From Dorea_D hominis (GTDB taxonomy: Bacteria > Bacillota > Clostridia > Lachnospirales > Lachnospiraceae), in the NCBI RefSeq assembly GCF_014287705.1, contig NZ_JACOOY010000012.1, positions 1 to 64,000 on the forward strand: DNA of 64,000 bases. The letters are read 5' to 3'. A model generated the notes under the pieces. It was not told the origin of the DNA. It was given only the letters and a program-made list of their open reading frames with translations, and did no database searches. The position numbers and the translations under genes are program-made. This document shows, in pieces, positions 35,288 to 43,973 of this stretch (position 1 is the stretch's first letter; each line of letters opens with the position of its first letter).

Positions 35288-35930
35288 TACAACATGCCTT
35301 GGTATGGCAGTAGAAAAATATGGTCCAGAAAATGTTATTGCATTATCAATAGCATATGGTCAGAAACATACAAAAGAGATAGAAGCGTCAGATAAAATTG
35401 TAAAATACTATAATGTAGAACATATTTATCTTGACCTTGCAAAAATTTTTCAATATAGCGATTGTTCCCTATTATCACATTCTGATAAGGAAATACCTAA
35501 AGAATCATATAATGACCAGATTAAGAGTACAAATGGTTCACCTGTTTCAACATATGTTCCATTTAGAAATGGATTATTCTTATCAAGTGCTGCCAGTATA
35601 GCACTTTCAAAAGGCTGCAGTGAGATATATTATGGAGCACATGCAGATGATGCAGCTGGAAGTGCATATCCTGATTGTAGCAGCGATTTTAATAATGCAA
35701 TAAATGAAGCGATATATCTTGGAAGTGGAAAACAGATTAAGGTTGTAGCACCATTTATCAATGCAACTAAAGATCAGGTTGTTAAAAAGGGACTTGAGAT
35801 AAATGTGCCATATAAATACACATGGAGTTGTTATGAAGGTGGAGAAAAACCTTGTGGCAAATGTGGAACATGTATAGACAGAGCTAAAGCGTTTGAGTTA
35901 AACGGAATTAAAGATCCGGCAATGGAATAA
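35250..35930 (+). CDS. queC: 7-cyano-7-deazaguanine synthase QueC
   Basis: The 226-aa ATP-dependent enzyme converts 7-carboxy-7-deazaguanine to preQ0. The PP-loop SGGIDST lies at 8-14, and the C-terminal zinc cysteines are in SCYEGGEKPCGKCGTC. Its start overlaps folE by 38 nt, implying translational coupling. Confidence 0.95.
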   Translation: MKAMVLFSGGIDSTTCLGMAVEKYGPENVIALSIAYGQKHTKEIEASDKIVKYYNVEHIYLDLAKIFQYSDCSLLSHSDKEIPKESYNDQIKSTNGSPVSTYVPFRNGLFLSSAASIALSKGCSEIYYGAHADDAAGSAYPDCSSDFNNAINEAIYLGSGKQIKVVAPFINATKDQVVKKGLEINVPYKYTWSCYEGGEKPCGKCGTCIDRAKAFELNGIKDPAME

Positions 35931-35944
35931 AAAGGAGAAGAATT

Positions 35945-36442
35945 ATGACAGGAAGAAGCAAAGAAGAGACAGCAGACATAACATTATTAGGTAATCAGAA
36001 AACACAGTATCCATGCGATTATGCACCGGAGATGTTAGAGACTTTTGAGAATAAACATCAGGGAAATGATTATTTTGTAAAATTTAATTGCCCTGAATTT
36101 ACAAGTTTGTGTCCCATAACAGGTCAACCGGATTTTGCCACTGTTACAATATCATATGTACCCAACATTAAAATGGTGGAAAGTAAATCATTAAAACTAT
36201 ACTTATTTAGTTTCAGAAATCACGGTGATTTTCATGAAGATTGTATGAACATAATTATGAAAGATTTGATAAAACTTATGGATCCAAAATACATTGAGGT
36301 ATGGGGAAAATTTACTCCGAGAGGTGGAATATCAATAGACCCTTACTGTAATTATGGAAAGCCTGGAACAAAATGGGAAGAAATCGCATTTAATAGAATG
36401 GCAAATCATGATATGTATCCGGAAAAGGTTGATAATAGATAA
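35945..36442 (+). CDS. queF: NADPH-dependent preQ0 reductase QueF
   Basis: The 165-aa T-fold enzyme reduces preQ0 to preQ1, the base inserted into tRNA by Tgt. The active-site Cys56 lies in SLCPITGQPDF, and ESKSLKLYLFSFRNH is the QueF family motif. AAAGGAG precedes the start. QueF points to tRNA queuosine rather than preQ0-based DNA modification. Tgt, QueA and QueG are not in this window. Confidence 0.95.
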   Translation: MTGRSKEETADITLLGNQKTQYPCDYAPEMLETFENKHQGNDYFVKFNCPEFTSLCPITGQPDFATVTISYVPNIKMVESKSLKLYLFSFRNHGDFHEDCMNIIMKDLIKLMDPKYIEVWGKFTPRGGISIDPYCNYGKPGTKWEEIAFNRMANHDMYPEKVDNR

Positions 36443-36509
36443 GAATAATAGGGAAAATAGTGATATAATGAACCTATCAAAATAAAAATTGAGATAGGAG
36501 GATTACATA

Positions 36510-36902
36510 ATGGAACAGGTAGTAAAATTTTAAAAGGAAGCAGAAACATATTATTTGGCAACAGTAGAAGGAGATCAGCCAAGAGTTAGACCTTTTGGAA
36601 CAGCCCATATTTTTGAAGGTAAATTGTATATTCAGACAGGTAAAACCAAGGATGTTTCAAAGCAGATTCACGCAAACCCAAAGGTAGAAATCTGTGCATT
36701 TAAGGATGGAGAGTGGCTCCGTGTGGCTGGAGAACTTGTAGAAGATGACAGAAGAGAAGCAAGACAGTCTATGCTTGATGCATACCCATCTTTACAGAAT
36801 ATGTACTCAGCAGATGATGGTAATACAGAAGTATTCTATTTCAAAAATGCCACAGCTACATTTAGTTCATTTACACATGAACCACAGGAAGTTAAATTCT
36901 AA
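36510..36902 (+). pseudogene. pyridoxamine 5'-phosphate oxidase-like flavoprotein, nonsense at codon 8
   Basis: A well-placed start (ATAGGAGG upstream of ATG 36510) gives MEQVVKF followed by TAA at 36531-36533; the frame then continues KEAETYYLATVEGDQPRVRPFG to the natural end. The rest resembles intact PNPOx-like split-barrel flavoproteins of about 130 aa. One base change (TTA to TAA) explains it. A TTG at 36555 could restart, but without a ribosome-binding site. Confidence 0.75.
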
Positions 36903-36932
36903 TAACAAAGGATTAGTGCTGGAGGTATTATT

Positions 36933-37463
36933 GTGAAACTTAAGTTAGTAAAAGCAACAAATAAATATCGTAATCAAATTGTAGATATGTTAGATGAGTG
37001 GAATAATTCTGGTGAAGAAATTATTCCATATGTAATTGGTCGTTTAGATTACAGTGATTTTGATTACTATTGTAACAATCTGGAAGTAAGAGACACAAGT
37101 GAGGGATTAGTTCCTGATTCTACATTTTTTTGCTTAGATGAAGAACGAAACATTGTTGTAGGTGCTGTAAACATTAGACATTATTTAAACGAAGCATTGT
37201 TATTAAATGGTGGACACATAGGAGATGGTGTTCGCCCATCAGAGAGAAGAAAAGGGATTGCAACAAAAATGATATCGTTGGCTTTGAAAGAATGTAGAAA
37301 GCTAGGAATAAATAAAGTTCTGATGGTTTGTGATAAAGGAAATATTGGTTCGGCTAAAAGCATTGAAAACAATGGAGGAATACTAGAAAACGAAGTCGTG
37401 GTTGATGGTGTTGTGGAACAAAGATACTGGATTGATTTGGATAAGGTTCGAAGTGTAGAATGA
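36933..37463 (+). CDS. GNAT-family N-acetyltransferase
   Basis: The 176-aa protein has the GNAT acetyl-CoA motif (GDGVRPSERRKGIATKMISLAL, about 97-118) and a C-terminal GGILENEVVVDGVVEQRYWIDL typical of the family. The substrate is unknown. The start is GTG with GGAGG 7 nt upstream. Four nucleotides of overlap with the following open frame suggest coupling to the dihydrofolate reductase gene. Confidence 0.85.
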   Translation: MKLKLVKATNKYRNQIVDMLDEWNNSGEEIIPYVIGRLDYSDFDYYCNNLEVRDTSEGLVPDSTFFCLDEERNIVVGAVNIRHYLNEALLLNGGHIGDGVRPSERRKGIATKMISLALKECRKLGINKVLMVCDKGNIGSAKSIENNGGILENEVVVDGVVEQRYWIDLDKVRSVE

Positions 37464-37501
37464 TTGACAAAGAGAATGGAATCTGTAGGAGGGAGTATCA
37501 T

Positions 37502-38038
37502 ATGATAGGTTTAATAGTAGCTCGTTCAAAAAATAATTGTATTGGGAAAAATGGAAAAATCCCATGGAAAATTAAGGGCGAGCAAAAACAGTTCAAGGAA
37601 CTTACAACAGGAAATGTTGTGGTAATGGGACGGAATTCATATGATGAAATCGGTCATCCACTCCCAAATAGAGAAACTATAGTTATTTCAAAAAGTAAAA
37701 AATATGTTGGAAGAAATATTCATACAGCATCTAGTGTAAAAGAGGCTATCGAGTTAGCGAAAGGAAAGGATGTATATATAGCCGGTGGTTATGGAGTATA
37801 TAAAGAAGCTATACCATTAGTGGATGTAATGTACATTACTGAAATTAATATAAATATAGAGCAAGGGGATGTTTTTTTCCCAGAATTTGATGAGAATGAT
37901 TTTGATATAACAATTGAAGAAATGTCTGAGGACAATGAACAGTTTACAAGAAAGATTTATAGACGAAAAGTAGCAGTAAAAAATCGTAATTTTAAGGAGC
38001 AAAGATATGAATACTATTGTACAGCTGTTTCCTCTTGA
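37502..38038 (+). CDS. dihydrofolate reductase, DfrF-like
   Basis: This 178-aa enzyme reduces dihydrofolate to tetrahydrofolate with NADPH. It has IGKNGKIPWKIKGEQKQFKELTTG near the N-terminus, VVMGRNSYDEIGHPLPNRETIV and the nucleotide-binding YIAGGYGVYKEA. By memory the N-terminal half resembles DfrF-type trimethoprim-resistance enzymes. The start is set at MIGLIVARSKN with AGGAGG upstream. The C-terminus appears about 15 residues longer than usual and runs 32 nt into the next gene. Confidence 0.9.
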   Translation: MIGLIVARSKNNCIGKNGKIPWKIKGEQKQFKELTTGNVVVMGRNSYDEIGHPLPNRETIVISKSKKYVGRNIHTASSVKEAIELAKGKDVYIAGGYGVYKEAIPLVDVMYITEININIEQGDVFFPEFDENDFDITIEEMSEDNEQFTRKIYRRKVAVKNRNFKEQRYEYYCTAVSS

Positions 38039-38543
38039 ATGTAGCGATAGAGAACAGTTTATTTTGGATAATCAGGAAGCCTTTAATTATGGTGCGATGG
38101 AAGAATTTGGACTTAGAGATGACCACTTTGAGGAAGAGGATCAAATCATATCACGGGATACGATTGAGCAGTCCATTGACGGCGGAGAAGCCTACCGTAT
38201 CGTACTGGACGGTCAAAAAGTCGGCGGCATAGTGATCAAAGTTGACGGCGAAAAAGGTGACCTTGATCTTCTTTTTGTTTCTCCGGCTGTCCATAGCAAA
38301 GGTATCGGATATGCTGCTTGGTGTGCTGTTGAAAAACTGTACCCGGAAGTGAAGGTGTGGGAAACGGTCACTCCGTATTTTGAGCAGCGCAACATTCATT
38401 TTTATGTCAATCGCTGCGGCTTCCACATTGTAGAGTTTTTTAATAAATATCACCAAGATCCGAATGATCCGGAAATGTGCTCCGAAGAACTGGACGAGCA
38501 GTTCCCGGACGGAATATTCCAGTTTGAAAAGGTCATTCGGTAA
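38007..38543 (+). CDS. GNAT-family N-acetyltransferase
   Basis: The 178-aa protein has the acetyl-CoA motif LFVSPAVHSKGIGYAAWCAVE and a C-terminal NIHFYVNRCGFHIVEFF. AAGGAG lies 7 nt before the ATG. The first 40 codons are AT-rich, while codons from about 50 onward are markedly GC-rich relative to all neighbours, suggesting a different origin. Substrate unknown. A terminator follows. Confidence 0.85.
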   Translation: MNTIVQLFPLECSDREQFILDNQEAFNYGAMEEFGLRDDHFEEEDQIISRDTIEQSIDGGEAYRIVLDGQKVGGIVIKVDGEKGDLDLLFVSPAVHSKGIGYAAWCAVEKLYPEVKVWETVTPYFEQRNIHFYVNRCGFHIVEFFNKYHQDPNDPEMCSEELDEQFPDGIFQFEKVIR

Positions 38544-38566
38544 ATTCAAGTTTACAGAACTGAATC

Positions 38567-38597
38567 AAAAGAGCTCGAAGGAGCTCTTTTTCCTTTT
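38567..38597 (+). terminator. terminator after the second GNAT gene
   Basis: A 10-bp perfect stem AAAAGAGCTC / GAGCTCTTTT with loop GAAG is followed by T-rich sequence. Confidence 0.9.
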
Positions 38598-38672
38598 TTA
38601 TAATAGTATCTGGGACTGTTGTTCCGTTGATAAGATTTTCAAGTTGTTGTGCGACTTCGGCTTGTTTGTTTG

Positions 38673-38846
38673 GATACAGACGACTATAAGTATTTAAGGT
38701 TTGAAAGAATTGTAGAGCAGATGAAACAGGCACAGGGGATCACGGAACAGTTAAAGGCAGAAAATCAGATGGAATGGGTAGCGAGAATGAACAATATGTA
38801 ATCGTGTGCAAGGGAGATTGTGGATACAGAGATGGTTTATCAATAA
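38673..38846 (+). pseudogene. TnpV-like transposon protein remnant (3' part)
   Basis: One frame reads about 58 codons ending with FERIVEQMKQAQGITEQLKAENQ, MEWVARMNNM, a TAA stop, then SCAREIVDTEMVYQ and a final stop. This matches by eye the C-terminal region of TnpV-type transposon proteins, whose usual order is ERI-QM...VTE-LKA-NQMEWV-MN-I...EIV. The 5' part is missing and one nonsense codon is present. It marks an old transposon insertion between the two cargo blocks. Confidence 0.65.
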
Positions 38847-38863
38847 TGGAAATAAAATGAAGG

Positions 38864-38901
38864 AGAAAAGGCGGCAGTTTAGAAAGGCTGTTGCCTTTTA
38901 G
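38864..38901 (+). terminator. hairpin upstream of the two-component genes
   Basis: AAAAGGCGGCAG and CTGTTGCCTTTT form an imperfect 12-bp stem with a T-rich tail, probably a transcription terminator that isolates the next operon. Confidence 0.6.
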
Positions 38902-38977
38902 GAATTGTTGTTTATTTGTTGTTTTTTATAAGATATACTATAAAGAAAAGATAGCATTATAGCCAGAGGTGGAATTT

Positions 38978-39652
38978 ATGAACTATAAAATTTTAATGGT
39001 TGATGATGATAGAGAATTGCTAAAAATGTTGAATCAATACTTTACATTGAAGAATTATACAGTGATTATTGCAGAAAATGGCATAGAAGCAATGGAAAAG
39101 ATAAGTGTAAATCCCGATATTATTTTATTGGATGTAAATATGCCGGGAATGGACGGAATTGAAGTGTGCAGAAGAATCAGAGATATGGTTTCCTGTCCGA
39201 TTATTTTTTTGACTGCAAAAGTAGAAGAACAGGATCGAGTAATGGGATTGTTGTCTGGTGGCGATGATTATGTTTTAAAACCATTCAGTTTGAAAGAATT
39301 AGATGCCAGAATTATTGCCCATTTGAAACGTGAGGAACGTTTACATAGAAAAACAGAACAACGGTTTTATGGGGAATTAGTAATTGACTATGCCAGTAAA
39401 TGCGTACATATTAAAGGAAATGCTTTAGGGCTTACTAAATTAGAATATGAGATTATAGAACTTTTATCCATGAACCCTGAAATGGTGTTTGATAAGGAAC
39501 GTATTTATGAAAAGATTAGTGGATACGATGCAGAAGGAGATAGCCGAGTGGTGACAGAGTTAATTCGTAGAATTCGTAAAAAAATCAATCAATATACGGA
39601 GCATGAATATATTGAAACGATATGGGGGATGGGATATAAATGGACAAAATAA
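38978..39652 (+). CDS. OmpR-family response regulator
   Basis: The 224-aa protein has an N-terminal receiver domain with acidic pocket Asp9-Asp11, phospho-acceptor Asp52 (LLDVNMPGMDG) and the LKPFS lysine. The C-terminal winged helix (about 125-224) ends with ETIWGMGYKW. The start is set at MNYKILMV, with AGAGGTGG upstream; a GTG three codons earlier overlaps it. It overlaps the kinase gene by 13 nt. It probably controls the ABC transporter genes that follow. Confidence 0.92.
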   Translation: MNYKILMVDDDRELLKMLNQYFTLKNYTVIIAENGIEAMEKISVNPDIILLDVNMPGMDGIEVCRRIRDMVSCPIIFLTAKVEEQDRVMGLLSGGDDYVLKPFSLKELDARIIAHLKREERLHRKTEQRFYGELVIDYASKCVHIKGNALGLTKLEYEIIELLSMNPEMVFDKERIYEKISGYDAEGDSRVVTELIRRIRKKINQYTEHEYIETIWGMGYKWTK

Positions 39653-40821
39653 GAAATCTTTCGTTGAGAAAAACTATAGTTTTGTATATGATTGTTAGTT
39701 TGATAGTTAGTTTTTATCTTTCAGCATTGATTATGCGAATGGCAGCCACTATACAAGATGACATTTGGTGGAAATATGTAGATCAAGAAAAGTATTTTGA
39801 AATGGCAGAAGGTGAAGGTAGAAAGTATTTGACAGATGTTCCGAGACCGAATTCTTATGAAATGAAAAAATTTGATTATCATGTATCAGAGATATGCGAT
39901 TTCCTTCAGACGTTTACAGTACTTATCGTGTCTGTGGTAGGCAATATCATAGCAGTGTTTCTTTTTTATAAGCATAAATTGAAAAATCCCATTGAAGAAT
40001 TAGAACTGGCATCACAACAAGTTGGTCGAAATAATTTGGATTTTCATATTACCTATGAAAATAAAGATGAAATGGGAAGATTGTGCAGAGAATTTGAACG
40101 GATGAAGGAGCAGCTTGCAGAAAATAACCATCAATTATGGAAAATGATTGAGGAAGAAAAGGCTTTGCGAACAGCGATTGCACATGATATACGTTCTCCA
40201 CTATCTGTGCTGGAGGGGTATCAGGAAATGCTTTCAGAATATCTCCCTAAGAAAGAGATAAATATGGAGCAAGCCCTAGATATGGTAAATGAAAGCAAAA
40301 AACAGATTGAACGTATGGATATATTTGTGGAAACAATGCGAAAGATGAGCAGTTTAGATGCAAGGGAGTTGGTGGCAGAAAAAATTACAAGTAAGCAGTT
40401 AGAAACAGACATACGTGCAGAGATGAATGTGTTTGAGAAAAAATTTGGAAAGCAATACGATTTAGAATGTTCGGAAACAGCAGAAAAATTTTCGGGAGAT
40501 AAGGAAGTGATTTTAGAGGTTATAGAAAATCTTTTGTCAAATGCCTTTCGTTATGCCAAAACAAAAGTGGAAATGGAAGTTCTCCTTACTTATTCTGAAT
40601 TACAAATCAGAGTAAAGGATGATGGAGTGGGATTTACAGTAGACAAACAAAAGGCAACAGAGCTTTTTTATCAGCAAAATGTGAAAGATAGTTTGAAACA
40701 TTCAGGAATGGGTATGTATATCAGCAGATTGTATTGTGAAAAGCATGGCGGACAGTTACTTATAGAAAACGAAAAACAGAGTGGAGCTGTAATAACAGCA
40801 GTATTTCATCGGATTGCATAA
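39640..40821 (+). CDS. sensor histidine kinase
   Basis: The 393-aa membrane kinase has two membrane segments (about 13-32 and 88-112) around a short 55-residue sensor loop, then HAMP (about 113-165), HisKA with His181 (AIAHDIRSPLSVLEGYQ) and HATPase with N box ENLLSNAFRYAK, DDGVGF and GMGMYISR. The short sensor loop resembles kinases that detect cell-envelope stress through their partner transporter. The signal is unknown. Confidence 0.92.
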   Translation: MDKIRNLSLRKTIVLYMIVSLIVSFYLSALIMRMAATIQDDIWWKYVDQEKYFEMAEGEGRKYLTDVPRPNSYEMKKFDYHVSEICDFLQTFTVLIVSVVGNIIAVFLFYKHKLKNPIEELELASQQVGRNNLDFHITYENKDEMGRLCREFERMKEQLAENNHQLWKMIEEEKALRTAIAHDIRSPLSVLEGYQEMLSEYLPKKEINMEQALDMVNESKKQIERMDIFVETMRKMSSLDARELVAEKITSKQLETDIRAEMNVFEKKFGKQYDLECSETAEKFSGDKEVILEVIENLLSNAFRYAKTKVEMEVLLTYSELQIRVKDDGVGFTVDKQKATELFYQQNVKDSLKHSGMGMYISRLYCEKHGGQLLIENEKQSGAVITAVFHRIA

Positions 40822-40903
40822 GCAGTCCGATTTTTTTATACTGTTGTCTTTTTGTTGTGATTTATATTTTATGATGTCTATAACAAGGAAAGGAGACAAA
40901 CGT

Positions 40904-41968
40904 ATGATTGCTATTTTTAAAAGAGAGATTAAGAATTATCTAAAGCGACCGTTATTTTGGGTAGGTATTCTGCTTGTGATTTATGGTGTGTTTAATACGA
41001 CAAGTCCATATTTAATGACACACTATTTAGGGCAAGGAGAGAAAATTGTCAATGATTATCCTGATACAGTTCGCTTAGGAGATGTTTATGAAGGATATAT
41101 TCCTGCGAATCCTGAAAAACATCGAGAAATATGGAGTGGACAGATAAAACAAGCACTAATTGATGAATTAGAAATGTCTGATTTAGAGGCACAATCCGTA
41201 ATGAGCGAACTTGTTGATATGGAGTTAGAAGAAGCATTCGTATATCTGGAGGAAAAATATGATTGGTATAGTGCAAGATATATGTACGAAGATAGTGCCT
41301 ATTACAAAGGAACATCAGAAGAAATCAACGCATATCTGAACGAAAAAATGAAAAATAAGACGTTTTCTTTTTATTACTCAAGAAAATTTGCTGATTTTGC
41401 AGGGTTGTTTATGTGTTTTTTTGCAACAATTATGTTAGCGGTTCTGTTTTTACAGGATACGAAAAAGCATACTTATGAATTGCTTCACACGAAACCGATC
41501 ACTGCCGGAAAGTATGTATTGGGAAAAGTAAGCGCAGGATTTGCAATTTGTTTGATTGCTCTGACTATTATAAATCTATTATTTTGGGCATTGTGTGTTA
41601 TTTATACAAAAGACAGTGGGTTTGAAGTGCGGTTCTGGGATTTTATAGTTTCTACTGTACTTTATATACTTCCCAATATGCTGATGATTGTAAGTGTATA
41701 TACATTGATTTCACTCCTATTTAAAAATCCACTTCCGGGAGTGCCACTTCTGATTCTTTACATGGTATATTCCAATATGGGCGGAAGAAATGCGGAAGGA
41801 GTTTATGGATATTGGGGAAGACCTTTTGCGATTATGGTTCGATTCCCTGATCAGCTTTTCGATACGACACCGCCACCAATGGCATTTTTAAATCAGAGTC
41901 TACTTATTTTAGCATCTGTAGTGATTATTCTGATTTCAATACAGATTTGGAAGAGGAGGCGGATGTAA
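40904..41968 (+). CDS. ABC transporter permease 1
   Basis: The 354-aa protein has one N-terminal membrane segment (about 16-35), a large outer loop (about 45-150) and five to six C-terminal segments, the ABC-2/lantibiotic-immunity-type layout. The start is set at MIAIFKRE with AAGGAG upstream; a longer frame overlaps the kinase gene. It abuts the next permease directly (stop followed by ATG). With a regulator pair and an ATPase in the same operon, export or self-protection against an antimicrobial is a reasonable inference. Confidence 0.8.
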   Translation: MIAIFKREIKNYLKRPLFWVGILLVIYGVFNTTSPYLMTHYLGQGEKIVNDYPDTVRLGDVYEGYIPANPEKHREIWSGQIKQALIDELEMSDLEAQSVMSELVDMELEEAFVYLEEKYDWYSARYMYEDSAYYKGTSEEINAYLNEKMKNKTFSFYYSRKFADFAGLFMCFFATIMLAVLFLQDTKKHTYELLHTKPITAGKYVLGKVSAGFAICLIALTIINLLFWALCVIYTKDSGFEVRFWDFIVSTVLYILPNMLMIVSVYTLISLLFKNPLPGVPLLILYMVYSNMGGRNAEGVYGYWGRPFAIMVRFPDQLFDTTPPPMAFLNQSLLILASVVIILISIQIWKRRRM

Positions 41969-42628
41969 ATGAAGAAGGAAATGAAGATTGTTCTGCCGTT
42001 TTATAAGATTGCTTATGCAGTATCTTTTGTTGTGATTTTAAGCTTGATACGTGGGGTTGTATTCACAAATGAAATAGGACTTTCCATTGAGGCACCTTTT
42101 GCTATATTGACTGCTGTTTTTTGTGCGGACACTTATGTGCAGGAAATTACAAGCAAGAGATCAGAAATCCATAGGCTGTATCCAATAAGAAAGAGAATTT
42201 GCTCCATCATGCAGCGAATAATGATACAGGAAGTTTTTTTATTACTGCTTGCTGTTTTAGGTTACGGATTGTTTTTTGTGTTTCAAAAACCGGTCACACA
42301 TCCGGCAACAGAAAGTGAAATACTTCAGTTTATTGCCTATTTTTTAGCGATTGTAGTAACCATTTTCTTTTGGGGAATATTGGTCAATACATTGTCTATG
42401 CTTTTTCGCAATATGTGGATGGGGATTGGAAGCTGTCTTCTGATATGGGTAGCAACAAATTCCACGGGAGGAGATAAACTTTTTGGGGCATGGAATCTGT
42501 TTTCCTATGCTTTCAGAGATATAGAAAATACTGCTGATGTTACATGGCTGCAAGGGAAAGCTTTGTGTATTGGTATTGGATTGATTTTATTGGTAGTATT
42601 GCCGAAAATAGTTAGAAAGAGAGGGTAA
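41969..42628 (+). CDS. ABC transporter permease 2
   Basis: The 219-aa protein has six hydrophobic segments over its full length and no large soluble domain. It begins immediately after the stop codon of permease 1 with GAGGAGGCGG upstream, and is followed after 4 nt by the ATPase gene. It probably pairs with permease 1 as a heterodimer. Substrate unknown. Confidence 0.8.
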   Translation: MKKEMKIVLPFYKIAYAVSFVVILSLIRGVVFTNEIGLSIEAPFAILTAVFCADTYVQEITSKRSEIHRLYPIRKRICSIMQRIMIQEVFLLLLAVLGYGLFFVFQKPVTHPATESEILQFIAYFLAIVVTIFFWGILVNTLSMLFRNMWMGIGSCLLIWVATNSTGGDKLFGAWNLFSYAFRDIENTADVTWLQGKALCIGIGLILLVVLPKIVRKRG

Positions 42629-42632
42629 GTTT

Positions 42633-43508
42633 ATGAGTATTCATATTGAGGATTTAACAGTAAGATTTAAAAATGGTGTGACAGCAATCAATCATGCGAA
42701 TTTAAATATACCGAATGGAATTTTTGGATTATTGGGAGAAAATGGAGCAGGAAAGACAACTTTGATGAGGGTTTTAACTACTGTACTTAAACCTACAAGT
42801 GGAACGGTCACATTGGACAGGATTTTATATAGTGAAGGAAACTATGAAAAAATCCAGAGAAAAATAGGGTATCTGCCACAGGAAATTGATCTTTACCCGA
42901 ATTTGACTGTTCAGGAGTGTTTAGAGTATATGGGTGATTTGGCAGGTGTTCCAAAAGCAGAATGCAAGAAACGAATAGAATATTATTTGAAAAAGACCAG
43001 TCTTGCAGAACACCGGAAAAAGAAAATGAAACAGTTGTCAGGCGGGATGAAACGACGGGTAGGATTAGTGCAGGCGCTTTTAAATGAACCGGAATTTTTG
43101 ATTGTGGATGAGCCGACTACCGGTTTAGATCCAGAGGAACGTATTCGCATCCGCAATTTGTTAGTAGATTTTTCTGAAAACAGAACGGTTTTGTTTTCAA
43201 CTCATGTGGTGGAAGATTTGGCTGCTACCTGTAACCAACTTGCAATTATGCACAAAGGTAGTTTCTTATATGCGGGTTCTATGAAGAATTTGACAGAAGA
43301 AGCACAGGGGAAAATCTGGATTTGCAAAGTACCTGATGAGAGAAAAGCAAGAGAAGTGGAACAGAAGTATCGTATTACATCAAAACAGTATGTTGAGGGG
43401 GGATTGCAGTTAAGAGTGATTTCTGAAATACAGCCAGAATTGGAGTGTATGTCAATTCCTGCAACGTTGGAAGATGCTTATATTTATGTGACGAATCAAT
43501 ACGAGTAG
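42633..43508 (+). CDS. ABC transporter ATP-binding protein
   Basis: The 291-aa ATPase has Walker A GENGAGKTT (about 34-42), signature LSGGMKRRVGLVQAL, Walker B FLIVDEPTTGLD and the H-loop STHVVEDLA. It powers the two permeases encoded just upstream. The last codons adjoin a decayed beta-lactamase/BlaR1 fragment on the opposite strand, so the 3' boundary of this module is a recombination joint. Confidence 0.92.
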   Translation: MSIHIEDLTVRFKNGVTAINHANLNIPNGIFGLLGENGAGKTTLMRVLTTVLKPTSGTVTLDRILYSEGNYEKIQRKIGYLPQEIDLYPNLTVQECLEYMGDLAGVPKAECKKRIEYYLKKTSLAEHRKKKMKQLSGGMKRRVGLVQALLNEPEFLIVDEPTTGLDPEERIRIRNLLVDFSENRTVLFSTHVVEDLAATCNQLAIMHKGSFLYAGSMKNLTEEAQGKIWICKVPDERKAREVEQKYRITSKQYVEGGLQLRVISEIQPELECMSIPATLEDAYIYVTNQYE

Positions 43509-43523
43509 ATAAAGCACCATCTG

Positions 43524-43930
43524 ATGCTTTACTACCAGTTGCACGTTGTTCGCTTTGAATATTTGTGGAGAAAAAGTATGTATTATTTTGGCTTTCTATA
43601 AAACCTATAAACCAGCCATTTATATCCTGCCCGTTCACTCGTCCGGTTCCGGTTTTTCCATAAATTCTCCATTTTCAGAGGCGGTAAGATGGATGGAATT
43701 TTTGACGGCATGAATATTAGCAGGAGTAAAGTTGAAGTTGTTTCGATATAAATTTTTCAAAAGTTCAACTTGTTCTACTGGTGAAATCTTTAAGGATGAC
43801 TGCATCCAGTAGGAAGAGAAATCTCCGGATATATTTTCATTGCCATATCCTATTTGCTGAAGGTATGAATTTATAGTGGAAGCTCCGAGCTGCTTGTCGA
43901 TTGATTCAAAATACCAGTTTGTATATATAT
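43524..43930 (-). pseudogene. BlaR1 / class D beta-lactamase transpeptidase domain remnant
   Basis: On the minus strand the sequence reads NWYFESIDKQLGASTINSYL, then SSYWMQSSLKISPVEQVELL, then after a one-base deletion in a T run (near 43668) YGKTGTGRVNGQDINGWFIG and ESQNNTYFFSTNIQSEQRAT. The KTG box and the WxxxSLKISPxEQ pattern are those of the penicillin-binding domain shared by BlaR1 sensors and OXA enzymes. Both ends are missing, so it is non-functional. Confidence 0.75.
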
Positions 43931-43973
43931 TTTAAAAGGTATATGATTAAGAAAAACGGCAGGAGGTATCTGA

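Noticed and set aside
33257..36442. 7-deazaguanine DNA modification (Dpd-type) system
   Set aside because: QueF is present and no dpdA-like transglycosylase or restriction genes occur in the window, so tRNA queuosine is the simpler reading.
38533..38733. 66-codon minus-strand frame
   Set aside because: It overlaps the GNAT terminator and the TnpV remnant, has no recognisable family and no good start.
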